This document shows positions 17,606 through 25,886 of a DNA stretch of 64,000 nucleotides, in pieces; the first letter of the stretch is position 1, and each line of letters opens with the position of its first letter. The notes below the pieces were generated by a model that saw only the letters and a program-made list of their open reading frames with translations, searched no databases and was not told the origin of the DNA. Origin of the DNA: Vibrio halioticoli NBRC 102217 (lineage in GTDB: Bacteria; Pseudomonadota; Gammaproteobacteria; Enterobacterales; Vibrionaceae); the NCBI RefSeq assembly GCF_000496695.1, contig NZ_BAUJ01000020.1, forward strand, positions 32,036 through 96,035, written 5' to 3'. The position numbers were made by a program, and so were the translations under genes.

Positions 17606-18109
17606 TTAGTCGTCATGGCTGCTAAGTGCTGAATTTAGTAGGTTAGTCGATACAGGTACTAGTCCTACTTTTAGCCCAAATGGCTTGAATACTTTATCAA
17701 GAATATCAGTTTTGAAAGTACCTCGATCATTCTCAATCTCAGATATGGTTTTTCTGGAAACCCCAACCATTTTGGCAAAAGTATCTTGTTTGACACCTAA
17801 TACGTTTATTCTAAGCTCCTTGAGAGCTAATCCTTGTGTTAGTTCGTTCATAAGCAACGATCTAATAACTCTATTTATCTTATATTTTCTTTCTGATACT
17901 GATATTGGTTGTACGTTTTTAGGTGTACGCTTTGCCAGTTTTTCAATCTGACCAATCGAGGTTTGAGCATGCTCTTTTGGTATTGCAATTGCTGTACTTA
18001 AGTGTTCTTTATTCAAACGAAGTCGGGAGATTGCATCATGCACAGATTCTGCCGAAGTGTTTAGAGAAAGCCGATCTGATCGGTTTAAACTGTCAGTGTT
18101 AGAACTCAT
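17606..18109 (-). CDS. hipB: HipB-like XRE antitoxin/regulator
   Basis: This is the probable DNA-binding antitoxin of the HipA kinase encoded just upstream. The HTH domain occupies roughly the last 70 residues (KQDTFAKMVGVSRKTISEIE, then a HipB-like C-terminus KPFGLKVGLVPV). A polar extension of about 90 residues precedes it, longer than in E. coli HipB (88 residues total). I choose the ATG at 18109 because it overlaps the hipA TGA as ATGA and has GGGGG seven bases upstream. An in-frame ATG at 18121 is the alternative. The 4-base overlap implies translational coupling. The gene order, toxin first, is the reverse of E. coli hipBA. Confidence 0.83.
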   Translation of the reverse strand: MSSNTDSLNRSDRLSLNTSAESVHDAISRLRLNKEHLSTAIAIPKEHAQTSIGQIEKLAKRTPKNVQPISVSERKYKINRVIRSLLMNELTQGLALKELRINVLGVKQDTFAKMVGVSRKTISEIENDRGTFKTDILDKVFKPFGLKVGLVPVSTNLLNSALSSHDD

Positions 18110-19455
18110 ATCAGCCCCCATTTACCAAGTTTTGTCGCAATGAAATCCATACCTATACCAGGCATATCCAAAATCTGCTTTGGTGTTCCTCTTTCTTCTA
18201 ACCTTTCTTTTAAAGTAAGGCAGTTTTGCGCAAGCACTTTAAGTTCTTTTAATAGAGTCTCTTTAGGAACTAAATCTGACAGTGAAGTCGCGATACCGTC
18301 AAAATCATACTCACCTCCTACCTCTAAAGGTGATTCCCACTTGGTAGCTCTAGGTATCCCTTCAGGGTCTGCTTTCATTGGAGCAAAATCATAGACTGGA
18401 GCAAGTTTGATAAAACCTTCTTTTTTGATGAAAGATGTGTTTCTTCCATGGTTATCGCTATTGCCAAATATGATATTGAGTAAGTCCCTTTTTACCCATT
18501 CAATAACAAATTCTTGGATGTTAAATTGATAGCCTTGTTCAGTAACCATATGACTATTTATAATTTTATCAATCAATTGTCTAATAGTATCCTCATGGTC
18601 AAGAAGGCTACCTGGTCCTTTATTTAAAACTGAGTAAACCGACTCCATGGCATAGCGCTGCATGTGTTGCTTATCACCTACATAGATATCAAACCTTGGT
18701 AACCAGAGAGAAGGGTAATTCTCGCCTTCTTCTAATCGCATCGATTCTATTGGAATAGTATCTATTCCCATGCTTGTTAACTCATGATAGTAATAATATT
18801 CAGCTCGTAAAATATTGCTGTCAGTTTTCCCTCTAGATCCTCGCGGATACTTTACTAGATAATATAAATCTTGATTAGTAACGTCATCTTGATAACTGTC
18901 AATCCAGATTCGCCCCTTTTGGGAGTAACGCAGTAGTAGTTTTGGAGCTTCACCTCCTGCACCAGTCGCACCTCCAGCGGCAGCCCCCCTTTCTTGTGCG
19001 TAATCTAAAAAATCACTAGCTCTATCTATTACATCATTAAGGGCAAAGGACAGTGAATCTGATTTTTCAGTCCGCTTTGGTAATGATTCCTTTATTCTCA
19101 AATTACCAACTGGAGAGATAGTTCCATACTTCAAAAGGATGAAATCTTGCTGGTCAATAGCTAGATCCCCAATATCCAGTTGCTTGACCCAGTACCGCCT
19201 ACTTGCTCCACTCGGCATTATGTCATCGAGAAACCTCAGCCACCCTGAGCGCCCTTTATCGTCAAAGAAGAAATTAACAGGGTGATTAAGTGAAACAGCA
19301 TGGTTGTCATCTTTCTCGAAGTTTTCTATAGCATATTCGTTTAGGTAATGAACTTCTGTGGTTATGAAGTTACCTTCATTACTTTTAGGGAAGGTAACAC
19401 AAGCTATATCAGTCCATTGCTCTAGTATGTAAGCTTGTATAGTGAGTGATTCCAT
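18106..19455 (-). CDS. hipA: HipA-family serine/threonine kinase toxin
   Basis: A 449-residue HipA-type kinase. The N-terminal subdomain ends in SPVGNLRI, a glycine-rich loop follows at about 157-169, the likely ATP lysine is K202 (YLVKYPRG), the catalytic aspartate is D334 (IFGNSDNHGRN) and the metal aspartate is D356 (LAPVYDFAPM). All catalytic motifs look intact. The loop reads ATGAGGEAPK, with threonine where E. coli HipA has its autophosphorylated S150. The known role of the family is phosphorylation of translation-related targets such as glutamyl-tRNA synthetase, causing growth arrest. The target here is unknown. It is transcribed first from the promoter at 19483-19511. Confidence 0.88.
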   Translation of the reverse strand: MESLTIQAYILEQWTDIACVTFPKSNEGNFITTEVHYLNEYAIENFEKDDNHAVSLNHPVNFFFDDKGRSGWLRFLDDIMPSGASRRYWVKQLDIGDLAIDQQDFILLKYGTISPVGNLRIKESLPKRTEKSDSLSFALNDVIDRASDFLDYAQERGAAAGGATGAGGEAPKLLLRYSQKGRIWIDSYQDDVTNQDLYYLVKYPRGSRGKTDSNILRAEYYYYHELTSMGIDTIPIESMRLEEGENYPSLWLPRFDIYVGDKQHMQRYAMESVYSVLNKGPGSLLDHEDTIRQLIDKIINSHMVTEQGYQFNIQEFVIEWVKRDLLNIIFGNSDNHGRNTSFIKKEGFIKLAPVYDFAPMKADPEGIPRATKWESPLEVGGEYDFDGIATSLSDLVPKETLLKELKVLAQNCLTLKERLEERGTPKQILDMPGIGMDFIATKLGKWGLI

Positions 19456-19469
19456 AGCTATCTCCAGAT

Positions 19470-19511
19470 CTTTATGTGCACTATTTTACTCATAAAGTTG
19501 CTGAATTTCAA
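19470..19511 (-). promoter_or_regulatory. hipAB promoter with operator dyad
   Basis: Read leftward, TTGAAA (19511-19506), a 17-bp spacer and TAAAAT (19488-19483) form a good sigma-70 promoter. A perfect 7-bp inverted repeat, CTTTATG (19470-19476) and CATAAAG (19491-19497), brackets the -10, as expected for autorepression by the HipB-like protein. Confidence 0.65.
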
Positions 19512-19801
19512 ATTGTGTAACTTTAATTACTCACAAATCTAAATTTTAGAGGTTGTTGTAACCTAAAATAATCATTACTACTTTAGTTATGAGAAAAGGT
19601 GATGACTTGAATAGGTTTTGAAGATTTTCGAACTGATTTTTGTATCAGAAAGGTAGGAGGTAGCTCTAGGGTAATCCACCCAAGAAATTAGCAATGAGTA
19701 GAGGGGAACGCAACGGGGAACAAAGGGAGCGGGGCTGGGTTGGATTGGATAAGATAAGTTGAATTAGGATTCTAATACTATGTAAAACAATGCTTTATAT
19801 A
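19512..19801. other. gene-free stretch between hipA and ssrA
   Basis: No convincing gene, transposase fragment or long repeat is seen here. An imperfect second copy of the operator half-site (CTTTAGTTATGAG) lies near 19580. I see no duplicate of the ssrA 3' end that would mark an attachment site. Confidence 0.5.
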
Positions 19802-19830
19802 CAAAAACGGGACATCCTGAGATGTCCCGT
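19802..19830 (-). terminator. ssrA terminator
   Basis: ACGGGACATC and GATGTCCCGT form a 10-bp perfect stem with a 4-base loop. Read leftward it is followed by a run of T. It lies ten bases past the tmRNA 3' end. Confidence 0.92.
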
Positions 19831-19840
19831 TCCAATCGAT

Positions 19841-20207
19841 TGGTGGAGCTGGCGGGAGTTGAACCCGCGTCCGAAAATCATTCATCATTGGTACTACATG
19901 CTTAGTCGATCTTTAAATTCACCAAGTACCTGCGAACCGACACGCTAGTAAATGACTATCCTGAATTATAATTCGCCGTTCATCTCTCAGGCGGGAGAAT
20001 CCGGGCTAGCTCTTTTGGGTTTGATCTCTTATTGGTCCCCGTCTTAAAAGCGGAAGCTAGGGTAAGAGAGCTCTCAGCAGGTTATTAAGCTGCTAGTGCG
20101 TAGTTTTCGTCGTTTGCGACTATTTTTTTGCGGCTTTTTACGTGGCCAACCGCCCCACGACATGCACCTCAGACTTCAGAATTCCCGTCGAATCCTAGAT
20201 CAGCCCC
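19841..20207 (-). ncRNA. ssrA: tmRNA (ssrA), 10Sa RNA
   Basis: This RNA rescues stalled ribosomes and tags the nascent chain for proteolysis. Read leftward, it begins GGGGCTGATCTAGGATTCG at 20207 and ends with a tRNA-like TTCAA arm and encoded CCA at 19841, 367 nt in all. The tag reading frame (20117-20085) resumes at GCA and encodes ANDENYALAA followed by TAA. It is adjacent to smpB, its protein partner. The 3' end is a known integration target for islands in Vibrio, and the toxin/IS segment lies on that side. Confidence 0.97.
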
Positions 20208-20219
20208 TAGTGTTCTTGC

Positions 20220-20247
20220 ATAGTACCAGAAAAGACTAGTCTGTCTA
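20220..20247 (-). promoter_or_regulatory. ssrA promoter
   Basis: Read leftward, TAGACA (20247-20242), a 16-bp spacer and TACTAT (20225-20220) lie just upstream of the mature 5' end. The short distance beyond it fits a precursor trimmed at its 5' end. Confidence 0.6.
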
Positions 20248-20273
20248 GCACCATGCTGACTGTATGCTCAATA

Positions 20274-20759
20274 TTAGCGCAGTTTACTCTTCATAACTCG
20301 TGCTTTATCGCGCGCCCAGTCTTTATCTTTTAGATCTGTTCGTTTGTCGTGCAGCTTTTTACCTTTAGCTACGCCGATTTTGATTTTAACCCACGAGCGT
20401 GACCAGTACAGAGAGAGTGCTGTTAGGGTCATGCCGTCTCGGTTAATGCTACCGAAAAGGTTGTCTAGCTCTTTACGCGAAAGCAGAAGCTTACGGATAC
20501 GAGTAGGGTTAGCTACTATGTGAGTAGACGCTTGGTTAAGCGGGATAATGCTCATACCACTAATGAAGGCTTCGCCATCTTTTAAATAGACGTAGCTTTC
20601 GGCGATATTTGCTTTACCCTGACGTAGAGATTTTACCTCCCAACCTTGGAGCTCTAAGCCAGCTTCAAGCTCGTCTGCGATAAAGTACTCGTGACGGGCT
20701 TTTTTATTTAGCGCAATAGTATTACTAGTCGCTTTGGTTTTTGATTTTTTCTTTGCCAT
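20274..20759 (-). CDS. smpB: SsrA-binding protein SmpB
   Basis: A 161-residue small RNA-binding protein that delivers tmRNA to stalled ribosomes by mimicking the missing tRNA anticodon arm. The family core is clear: [28 protein letters not shown] shortened here to [15 protein letters not shown], then ANIAESYV, and a basic C-terminal tail ([19 protein letters not shown]) that enters the mRNA channel. The length is normal. It is transcribed leftward toward ssrA, and a separate ssrA promoter lies in between. Confidence 0.97.
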   Translation of the reverse strand: MAKKKSKTKATSNTIALNKKARHEYFIADELEAGLELQGWEVKSLRQGKANIAESYVYLKDGEAFISGMSIIPLNQASTHIVANPTRIRKLLLSRKELDNLFGSINRDGMTLTALSLYWSRSWVKIKIGVAKGKKLHDKRTDLKDKDWARDKARVMKSKLR

Positions 20760-20861
20760 AATAGGCTCATTATACGTATTGCCTTATTATAGGGAAATTC
20801 TTTTTACTCGGTTTTGAGTAAAGGTCTGAAAAATTAGCGATTTAGTAGTTGAGGAGTAGTT

Positions 20862-21305
20862 ATGCCGCAGGTGACCCGTTCAGCATTGGTATCGTTTAGC
20901 GCTGAGCAGATGTTTAATTTGGTCAATGATGTCGCGCGCTATCCTGAATTTTTGCCTGGATGTTCTGGTTCTAATGTCCAAGAGGCTGATGAGAATAAAA
21001 TGGTGGCGTCTGTTGATGTTGCAAAAGCAGGCATTAGCAAAACCTTTACCACTCATAATGTGTTGCATGCTGGCCGTCGTATCGAAATGAATTTGGTGGA
21101 TGGCCCGTTCAAACGTTTACAAGGTGATTGGTTCTTTACCCCTTTAGATGAAGGCGCCTGTAAGATTGAACTTAAACTTGAATTTGAGTTCTCAAGTCGC
21201 ATGATTGAGATGGCGTTTGGTAAAATATTTAATGAGTTAACATCTAATATGGTTAGCGCTTTTACTCAAAGAGCTAAGCAAATATACCCGTGTTATGAGT
21301 ATTAA
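20862..21305 (+). CDS. ratA: RatA / START-domain (Coq10-like) protein
   Basis: A 147-residue START/polyketide-cyclase-fold protein matching E. coli YfjG/RatA along its length (ALVSFSAEQMFNLVNDVARY, DVAKAGISKTFTT, LVDGPFKRL). In E. coli it was described as inhibiting 70S ribosome association, while its fold resembles the ubiquinone-binding protein Coq10. Either role may apply. A GAGGAG ribosome site lies upstream of the ATG. It forms a two-gene rightward unit with rnfH six bases downstream, divergent from smpB. This pairing is conserved in gammaproteobacteria. Confidence 0.92.
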   Translation: MPQVTRSALVSFSAEQMFNLVNDVARYPEFLPGCSGSNVQEADENKMVASVDVAKAGISKTFTTHNVLHAGRRIEMNLVDGPFKRLQGDWFFTPLDEGACKIELKLEFEFSSRMIEMAFGKIFNELTSNMVSAFTQRAKQIYPCYEY

Positions 21306-21311
21306 TTTTAT

Positions 21312-21602
21312 ATGATTCATGTAGAAGTAGTTTATGCGTTACCAGATGATCAACGCGTTGTGTCACTGGTGGTAAACAAAGAATTAACGGTTGAGCAGAT
21401 TATTGAACGCTCAGGCTTATTAACTTTGTTTCCTGAGATTGATCTTAGCGTGAATAAGGTCGGCGTTTTTAGCCGAAACATTAAGCTTGATGCTGTGGTG
21501 AGAGATAAAGATCGTATTGAAATCTACCGCCCATTGCTTGCCGATCCAAAAGAGATTAGACGCAAGCGAGCGCAACAGGCCGCAGAAAAATCCGCCAAGT
21601 AA
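21312..21602 (+). CDS. rnfH: RnfH-family ubiquitin-like protein (RatB)
   Basis: A 96-residue beta-grasp protein of the RnfH/UPF0125 family. The characteristic blocks are [40 protein letters not shown] and a basic tail. It was named RatB because of its operon with ratA, but it is not a proven antitoxin. A perfect hairpin follows about 50 bases after its stop. Confidence 0.92.
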   Translation: MIHVEVVYALPDDQRVVSLVVNKELTVEQIIERSGLLTLFPEIDLSVNKVGVFSRNIKLDAVVRDKDRIEIYRPLLADPKEIRRKRAQQAAEKSAK

Positions 21603-21651
21603 AATTAGGTGACAATACCGCAGTAATTAAGTGATTGTTATTAATGGAAGC

Positions 21652-21682
21652 AGAAGGGGGAGCATTTAATGCTCCCCCTTCT
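21652..21682. terminator. bidirectional terminator between rnfH and bamE
   Basis: AGAAGGGGGAGCA and TGCTCCCCCTTCT form a 13-bp perfect stem with a 5-base loop between convergent genes. Confidence 0.9.
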
Positions 21683-21700
21683 TTGTATTTGATATGACGA

Positions 21701-22060
21701 CTATTGAATCGCTTGGTTAAAGTTAGCGCCAGGGCTAAAGTCACCTTCAATACGTTCTAAGCGGTCATCAGCACCGAAGAAAACAAACAGGTTTTTCTGT
21801 ATTGGTTCTTCATGTCCTTTAGTGAAGTGATAGATGTAGTACCATTTGTTTGGTTTACCGTTTTCTATCAACATAGAAGAGCCGAGTACATAGCGAACTT
21901 GCTCTTTAGACATGCCTACACGCAGTTTATCCACAGCAGATTGTTCGACAAAGTTGCCTTGGCTAATATCGATTCGATATACCAATTTCTCTAATATAGA
22001 ACAGCCCGTTAGCATTGAAAGCGCTAGTGGGACTGCGATTAACCATTTTTTAAACTGCAT
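21701..22060 (-). CDS. bamE: outer membrane assembly lipoprotein BamE
   Basis: A small lipoprotein of the BAM complex that supports beta-barrel insertion. The signal peptide ends in ALSMLTGC, giving acylated C20, and the mature BamE fold follows ([19 protein letters not shown], then [11 protein letters not shown]). The 119 residues match the family. It lies between rnfH and recN in the conserved order seen in enterics and vibrios, with a terminator just downstream. Confidence 0.95.
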   Translation of the reverse strand: MQFKKWLIAVPLALSMLTGCSILEKLVYRIDISQGNFVEQSAVDKLRVGMSKEQVRYVLGSSMLIENGKPNKWYYIYHFTKGHEEPIQKNLFVFFGADDRLERIEGDFSPGANFNQAIQ

Positions 22061-22231
22061 ATAATCAGGTCTTTAACTTCTAAATAAAACTTGGCAGATA
22101 ATAAACAAGCTAAGCCTGCTTGTATAGGGAAACAGCCATGAGAGTGGGGATTGTCCATTATTGAGCACGCAAAACATGACATTCCCCAAGTTTTCATGAT
22201 TATTGACCACCAATATTTAGATGAGTTCCCT

Positions 22232-23893
22232 TTACGCCGCCATTAACTCTTTGGCATTGGCCAGTGTTGTGGATGTGATTTCGCTACCACCTAATAATCG
22301 AGCAAGCTCTTCAACACGCTGCTTTGTATTTAGGGTAAACATTTGAGTTTCGGTAGTGCCTGCTTTGGTTTTCTTTGCCACAAACATTTGTTGGTGTCCG
22401 CTACCTGCCACTTGCGGTAGGTGAGTGACGCAAAGGATCTGGGTACTTTCCCCTAGTTTTCTTAGCATTTGTCCAACAACGGCAGCCGTCGGTCCACTAA
22501 TCCCCACATCGACTTCATCAAAAATTAAACTTGGCGTTTCAACTTTTTGCGCAGTAATCACTTGAATGGCTAGAGAGATACGCGACAACTCACCACCCGA
22601 TGCCACCTTTCCTAAAGGTTGCAATGGTTGACCAGGGTTTGCCGAGACTAAGTATTCTACATCATCGATGCCAAGAGGAGAGGTATAGGTAACATCACTA
22701 TTGATACAAATATCAAATTGCGCTTTTTCCATGCTCAATTGATGCATGCTTTGTGAGATGAGCTTATTGAGTTCTTTGGCATAACGCTTACGTGAAGTGC
22801 TCAGTTTTTCAGAGCTTTTCAGGTATTTTGCATGGCTGTTGTCTACATCTGATTGTAGCTGTGCAATACGCTCATCAGAGCAATCTAGCATGGCGATTTG
22901 CTTGGCTAAATCTTGATGATGCTGATAAAGATCTTCTGGCAATACTAAGTGCTTCTTAGCTAGAGACATGACCAGAGAATAACGGTCTTCGACCATTTTC
23001 ATGCGCATCGGGTCCATATCTATAGAGTCGAGGTAGTTTCTAAGCTCACTGGATGCTTCTTCTATTTGAATCAAAGCTTCGTTTAGCATCTGATTGACAC
23101 CACAGAGGTTGTTATCTAGCTCACTCAACTGCTGGGTTTGATTCATAGCGCTGTGCAGTAAAGTGCTGGCATTGGTATCGTCGTTGTCAGTGATAAGCTC
23201 TAGGCTTAATTGACTAAGAGAGACAAGTTCACCGCAGTTAGACAGTTTCTTGTGCTCGTCTTCTAGTTCAGAAAATTCATTTTCAGATAAGGCTAGCTCA
23301 TCAAGTTCATTGATTTGATATTCAAGTAACTGTTTTTGTGCCAGATTCTGTTGACCATTTTTGATCGTTTGTTTGAGTGTGTTATCCGCCTGACGCCATG
23401 TTTGGTAATGCGCTTGAACGCGCTGCATTAGGTGTTGATGGCCGGCATACTGGTCTAGAAGGTTCAGTTGGTACTCTTTTTTCAATAGCTGATGATGGGC
23501 ATGCTGCCCATGTATGCTAACCAGTGTTTGCCCTAAGCTTTTTAGTTGAGAGACAGGAACAGGATTGCCGTTAATGAAAGCACGTGAGCGCCCATCTTTG
23601 CTAATTACTCGGCGCAGGATACATTCACCACCATCGGCAAGTTTATTGTCTTCTAACCAACGCTGAGCACTTAGGTTGTTTTCAACCATAAAACTGGCGC
23701 ACAGATCGACTTTGTCTTCTCCCTGACGCACCATACAACAATCGGAACGACTGCCTAAACAAAGGCTTAGGGCATCGATAGCGATAGACTTACCGGCGCC
23801 TGTTTCACCAGTGATGGTTGTCATACCGGACTGAAGTTCAATTTGTAGTGATTTTACGATAGCAAAATTATTAACACTTAGATGAGCAAGCAT
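22232..23893 (-). CDS. recN: DNA repair protein RecN
   Basis: This SMC-like ATPase acts in double-strand-break repair during the SOS response. Walker A is GETGAGKS about 30 residues from the N-terminus, long coiled-coil arms occupy the middle, and the C-terminal head has [12 protein letters not shown] and Walker [15 protein letters not shown] start it at the ATG at 23893 ([16 protein letters not shown]), which matches E. coli RecN. A longer start at 23917 would leave almost no leader after the likely promoter and lies inside a LexA box. No strong ribosome site is seen. Two LexA boxes cover the promoter. Confidence 0.95.
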   Translation of the reverse strand: MLAHLSVNNFAIVKSLQIELQSGMTTITGETGAGKSIAIDALSLCLGSRSDCCMVRQGEDKVDLCASFMVENNLSAQRWLEDNKLADGGECILRRVISKDGRSRAFINGNPVPVSQLKSLGQTLVSIHGQHAHHQLLKKEYQLNLLDQYAGHQHLMQRVQAHYQTWRQADNTLKQTIKNGQQNLAQKQLLEYQINELDELALSENEFSELEDEHKKLSNCGELVSLSQLSLELITDNDDTNASTLLHSAMNQTQQLSELDNNLCGVNQMLNEALIQIEEASSELRNYLDSIDMDPMRMKMVEDRYSLVMSLAKKHLVLPEDLYQHHQDLAKQIAMLDCSDERIAQLQSDVDNSHAKYLKSSEKLSTSRKRYAKELNKLISQSMHQLSMEKAQFDICINSDVTYTSPLGIDDVEYLVSANPGQPLQPLGKVASGGELSRISLAIQVITAQKVETPSLIFDEVDVGISGPTAAVVGQMLRKLGESTQILCVTHLPQVAGSGHQQMFVAKKTKAGTTETQMFTLNTKQRVEELARLLGGSEITSTTLANAKELMAA

Positions 23894-23916
23894 ACGGAAA
23901 TCCATTGACTGAAACA

Positions 23917-23954
23917 CTGTATATAGGAACAGTATATACTGGTTTTACATACAG
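23917..23954 (-). promoter_or_regulatory. tandem LexA boxes over the recN promoter
   Basis: CTGT-N8-ACAG at 23917-23932 matches the LexA consensus. CTGG-N8-ACAG at 23939-23954 is a second, near-consensus copy. A leftward promoter (TTTACT, 16-bp spacer, TATACT at 23936-23931) is embedded in them, so repression by LexA and SOS induction are expected. Confidence 0.85.
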
Positions 23955-23996
23955 TAAAGTCAGGTGGTGAATTTTTTTGCTAATTTTTGCTGTTAA

Positions 23997-24881
23997 TTAA
24001 AAAAGTTTGCTCGACCAGCCTAATTTTTCTCGTAAAACATGGTAGTAGCTATAGTCTTTAGGATGAATCAGTTGCAGTACATTATCGCTACGATAAATAT
24101 GAATTTCATCGCCCGGTTCTACAGGTAAAGATACCTGACCGTCACAGCTGACTTCTTGTGTACCTCTATTATCCGGTGCCAACACCAGTTTAATTTGGCG
24201 GTTTCCATCCACAACCAATGGTCGGCTCGATAACGTGTGTGGGAACATAGGCACTAAAGAAATAGTGTTCAAACTTGGGGATAAAATAGGGCCGCCACCA
24301 GAGAGTGAGTAGGCGGTAGAGCCAGTGGGGGTGGATATAATCAAACCATCGGAGCGCTGAGTAAAGGCAAATGAATCATCAATATAAACTTCGAATTCAA
24401 TCATATGCGCAACTTGCCCAGGGTGAAGCACTGCTTCATTTAAGGCTGAGTTTTGACCTTTGATTAAGCCGTGGCGATGAATTTCTGTTTCTAATAGAAA
24501 TCGCTGTTCTTTTATATATTGGCCGGCCAATACTTCTTCAAGAGGGCCTTTAAAGTCTTCAGGATCTAAATCGGTAAGAAAGCCAAGGTTACCTTTGTTG
24601 ACCCCAATGACCGAAATATCAAATCGAGAAAGCACGCGAGCGGCCCCTAGCATGTTGCCATCACCACCGACTACAATAGCTAAATCAGCGTTTTTGCCTA
24701 TTTGCATTAAGTTGCAAAATACGGCGTCGTCGATCTCAGGCATAAGATCTTGAAGTCGATCATCAATCAGGATTTGATAACCTTTCTCAGTAAGCCAATG
24801 GTAGATCTCATTATGAGTCTGGGTGGCACTGATGTCGCGAGGTTTACCTAAAATAGCGATTGTAGAGAACTGGTTACTCAT
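23997..24881 (-). CDS. nadK: NAD kinase
   Basis: This enzyme phosphorylates NAD to NADP using ATP. The GGDG motif is seen in [13 protein letters not shown], the conserved NE in [11 protein letters not shown], and the third signature in [22 protein letters not shown] start at the ATG at 24881 ([15 protein letters not shown]), which aligns with E. coli NadK and gives 294 residues. A longer frame to 24932 overlaps the grpE heat-shock promoter on the other strand and lacks family similarity. The gene is divergent from grpE. Confidence 0.95.
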   Translation of the reverse strand: MSNQFSTIAILGKPRDISATQTHNEIYHWLTEKGYQILIDDRLQDLMPEIDDAVFCNLMQIGKNADLAIVVGGDGNMLGAARVLSRFDISVIGVNKGNLGFLTDLDPEDFKGPLEEVLAGQYIKEQRFLLETEIHRHGLIKGQNSALNEAVLHPGQVAHMIEFEVYIDDSFAFTQRSDGLIISTPTGSTAYSLSGGGPILSPSLNTISLVPMFPHTLSSRPLVVDGNRQIKLVLAPDNRGTQEVSCDGQVSLPVEPGDEIHIYRSDNVLQLIHPKDYSYYHVLREKLGWSSKLF

Positions 24882-24906
24882 TTTAGTCCCAAAATAATTG
24901 GTTAGG

Positions 24907-24934
24907 CTTGATTCAGAAACGATGATCCCCATAA
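24907..24934 (+). promoter_or_regulatory. sigma-32-type promoter of grpE
   Basis: CTTGAT (24907-24912), a 14-bp spacer and CCCCATAA (24927-24934) match the heat-shock sigma-32 consensus. The predicted leader is about 90 nt. Confidence 0.75.
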
Positions 24935-25030
24935 TAAAGGCAAGTTGAATTTAGATGCTAATTTTTATGGGGGCATTTCTGTGAAAATAATAGCACTTTC
25001 AGAAATTAGCGTACCCATGTCGGAGAAATC

Positions 25031-25657
25031 ATGAGCGATAAAGAAAATAAGATTAACGAAGAAGAACTAGAGCAAGCGGTGAACGAAGCGGAAAAAGTTG
25101 CAGAAGACGCAGCTGAAGAAGCACAAATTATCGGTGATGACGGTGATCTTGACGGGTATTTTGAGACAGCCGAAGAGATTGAAGAATCTAAAGTTGCTCA
25201 ATTAGAAGCCGCTTTACTGCAAACAGAAACACGTTTGAAAGAGCAGCAAGATAGCGTTATTCGTGCTAAAGCTGAAGTTGAGAACATGCGTCGTCGTACA
25301 GAGCAAGAGATGTCTAAAGCTCGTAAATTTGCGATCAACAAGTTTGCAGAAGAATTATTACCAGTTATTGATAACCTAGAGCGCGCTATTGAAGCGGCAG
25401 ATGCTGAGCACGAAGTGATTAAGCCAGTACTTGAAGGTATCGAGATGACGCATAAATCATTTATTGATGTTGTGTCTAAAAACGGCCTGAAAGAAATTAA
25501 TCCTGTAGGTGAAGCGTTTAACCCTGAACTGCATAACGCAGTGTCTATGGTTGAAAGCCCAGATCACGACAGCAACATGGTTACTGTTGTTCTACAAAAA
25601 GGTTATGAGCTAAATGGTCGCGTAGTTCGTCCAGCTATGGTTATGGTTGCTAAGTAA
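25031..25657 (+). CDS. grpE: nucleotide exchange factor GrpE
   Basis: This cytoplasmic cochaperone releases ADP from DnaK. The 208 residues have an acidic, disordered N-terminus, a long dimerisation helix ([20 protein letters not shown]), and the C-terminal beta domain ([35 protein letters not shown]). A GGAG ribosome site precedes the ATG. It has its own heat-shock-type promoter and a strong terminator, so it is expressed separately from dnaK. Its N-terminal acidic extension is longer than in E. coli GrpE. Confidence 0.97.
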   Translation: MSDKENKINEEELEQAVNEAEKVAEDAAEEAQIIGDDGDLDGYFETAEEIEESKVAQLEAALLQTETRLKEQQDSVIRAKAEVENMRRRTEQEMSKARKFAINKFAEELLPVIDNLERAIEAADAEHEVIKPVLEGIEMTHKSFIDVVSKNGLKEINPVGEAFNPELHNAVSMVESPDHDSNMVTVVLQKGYELNGRVVRPAMVMVAK

Positions 25658-25685
25658 TCAATTTCGATTGATTAAACTCAATAAG

Positions 25686-25710
25686 AGAGGCTGTTTCAGC
25701 CTCTTTTTTT
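25686..25710 (+). terminator. grpE terminator
   Basis: AGAGGCTG and CAGCCTCT pair around a 3-base loop and are followed by a run of seven T, then a second T-run. Confidence 0.93.
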
Positions 25711-25729
25711 GTTTTTTTTTGCATGAAGT

Positions 25730-25757
25730 CTTGAAACATAGAATCGAGACCCTATCT
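25730..25757 (+). promoter_or_regulatory. distal sigma-32-type promoter of dnaK
   Basis: CTTGAA (25730-25735), a 14-bp spacer and CCCTATCT (25750-25757) differ from the heat-shock consensus at one -10 position. Transcripts from here would have a leader of about 120 nt. Confidence 0.65.
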
Positions 25758-25805
25758 ATGGTGCAGAGCAATTAATCATAAGCTAACTGCTTTTAAAAAA
25801 TTTTA

Positions 25806-25847
25806 GGCTTGGGGTTGAAACCAAGCCAATCATCCCCACTTATGGGG
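25806..25847 (+). promoter_or_regulatory. proximal sigma-32-type promoter of dnaK within two hairpins
   Basis: GTTGAA (25814-25819), a 14-bp spacer and CCCCACTT (25834-25841) form a second heat-shock-type promoter. The same bases lie in two dyads, GGCTTGG/CCAAGCC (25806-25827) and CCCCA/TGGGG (25834-25847). These would be leader hairpins in the transcript from the distal promoter. Confidence 0.55.
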
Positions 25848-25886
25848 TATAAAGAAACAGATAATTAAATTCTTGGAGATAGCCTG

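Noticed and set aside
20862..21602. ratA-rnfH as a toxin-antitoxin system
   Set aside because: Despite the Rat names, the pair is a conserved housekeeping unit. The START-fold and ubiquitin-like proteins are not established as toxin and antitoxin.
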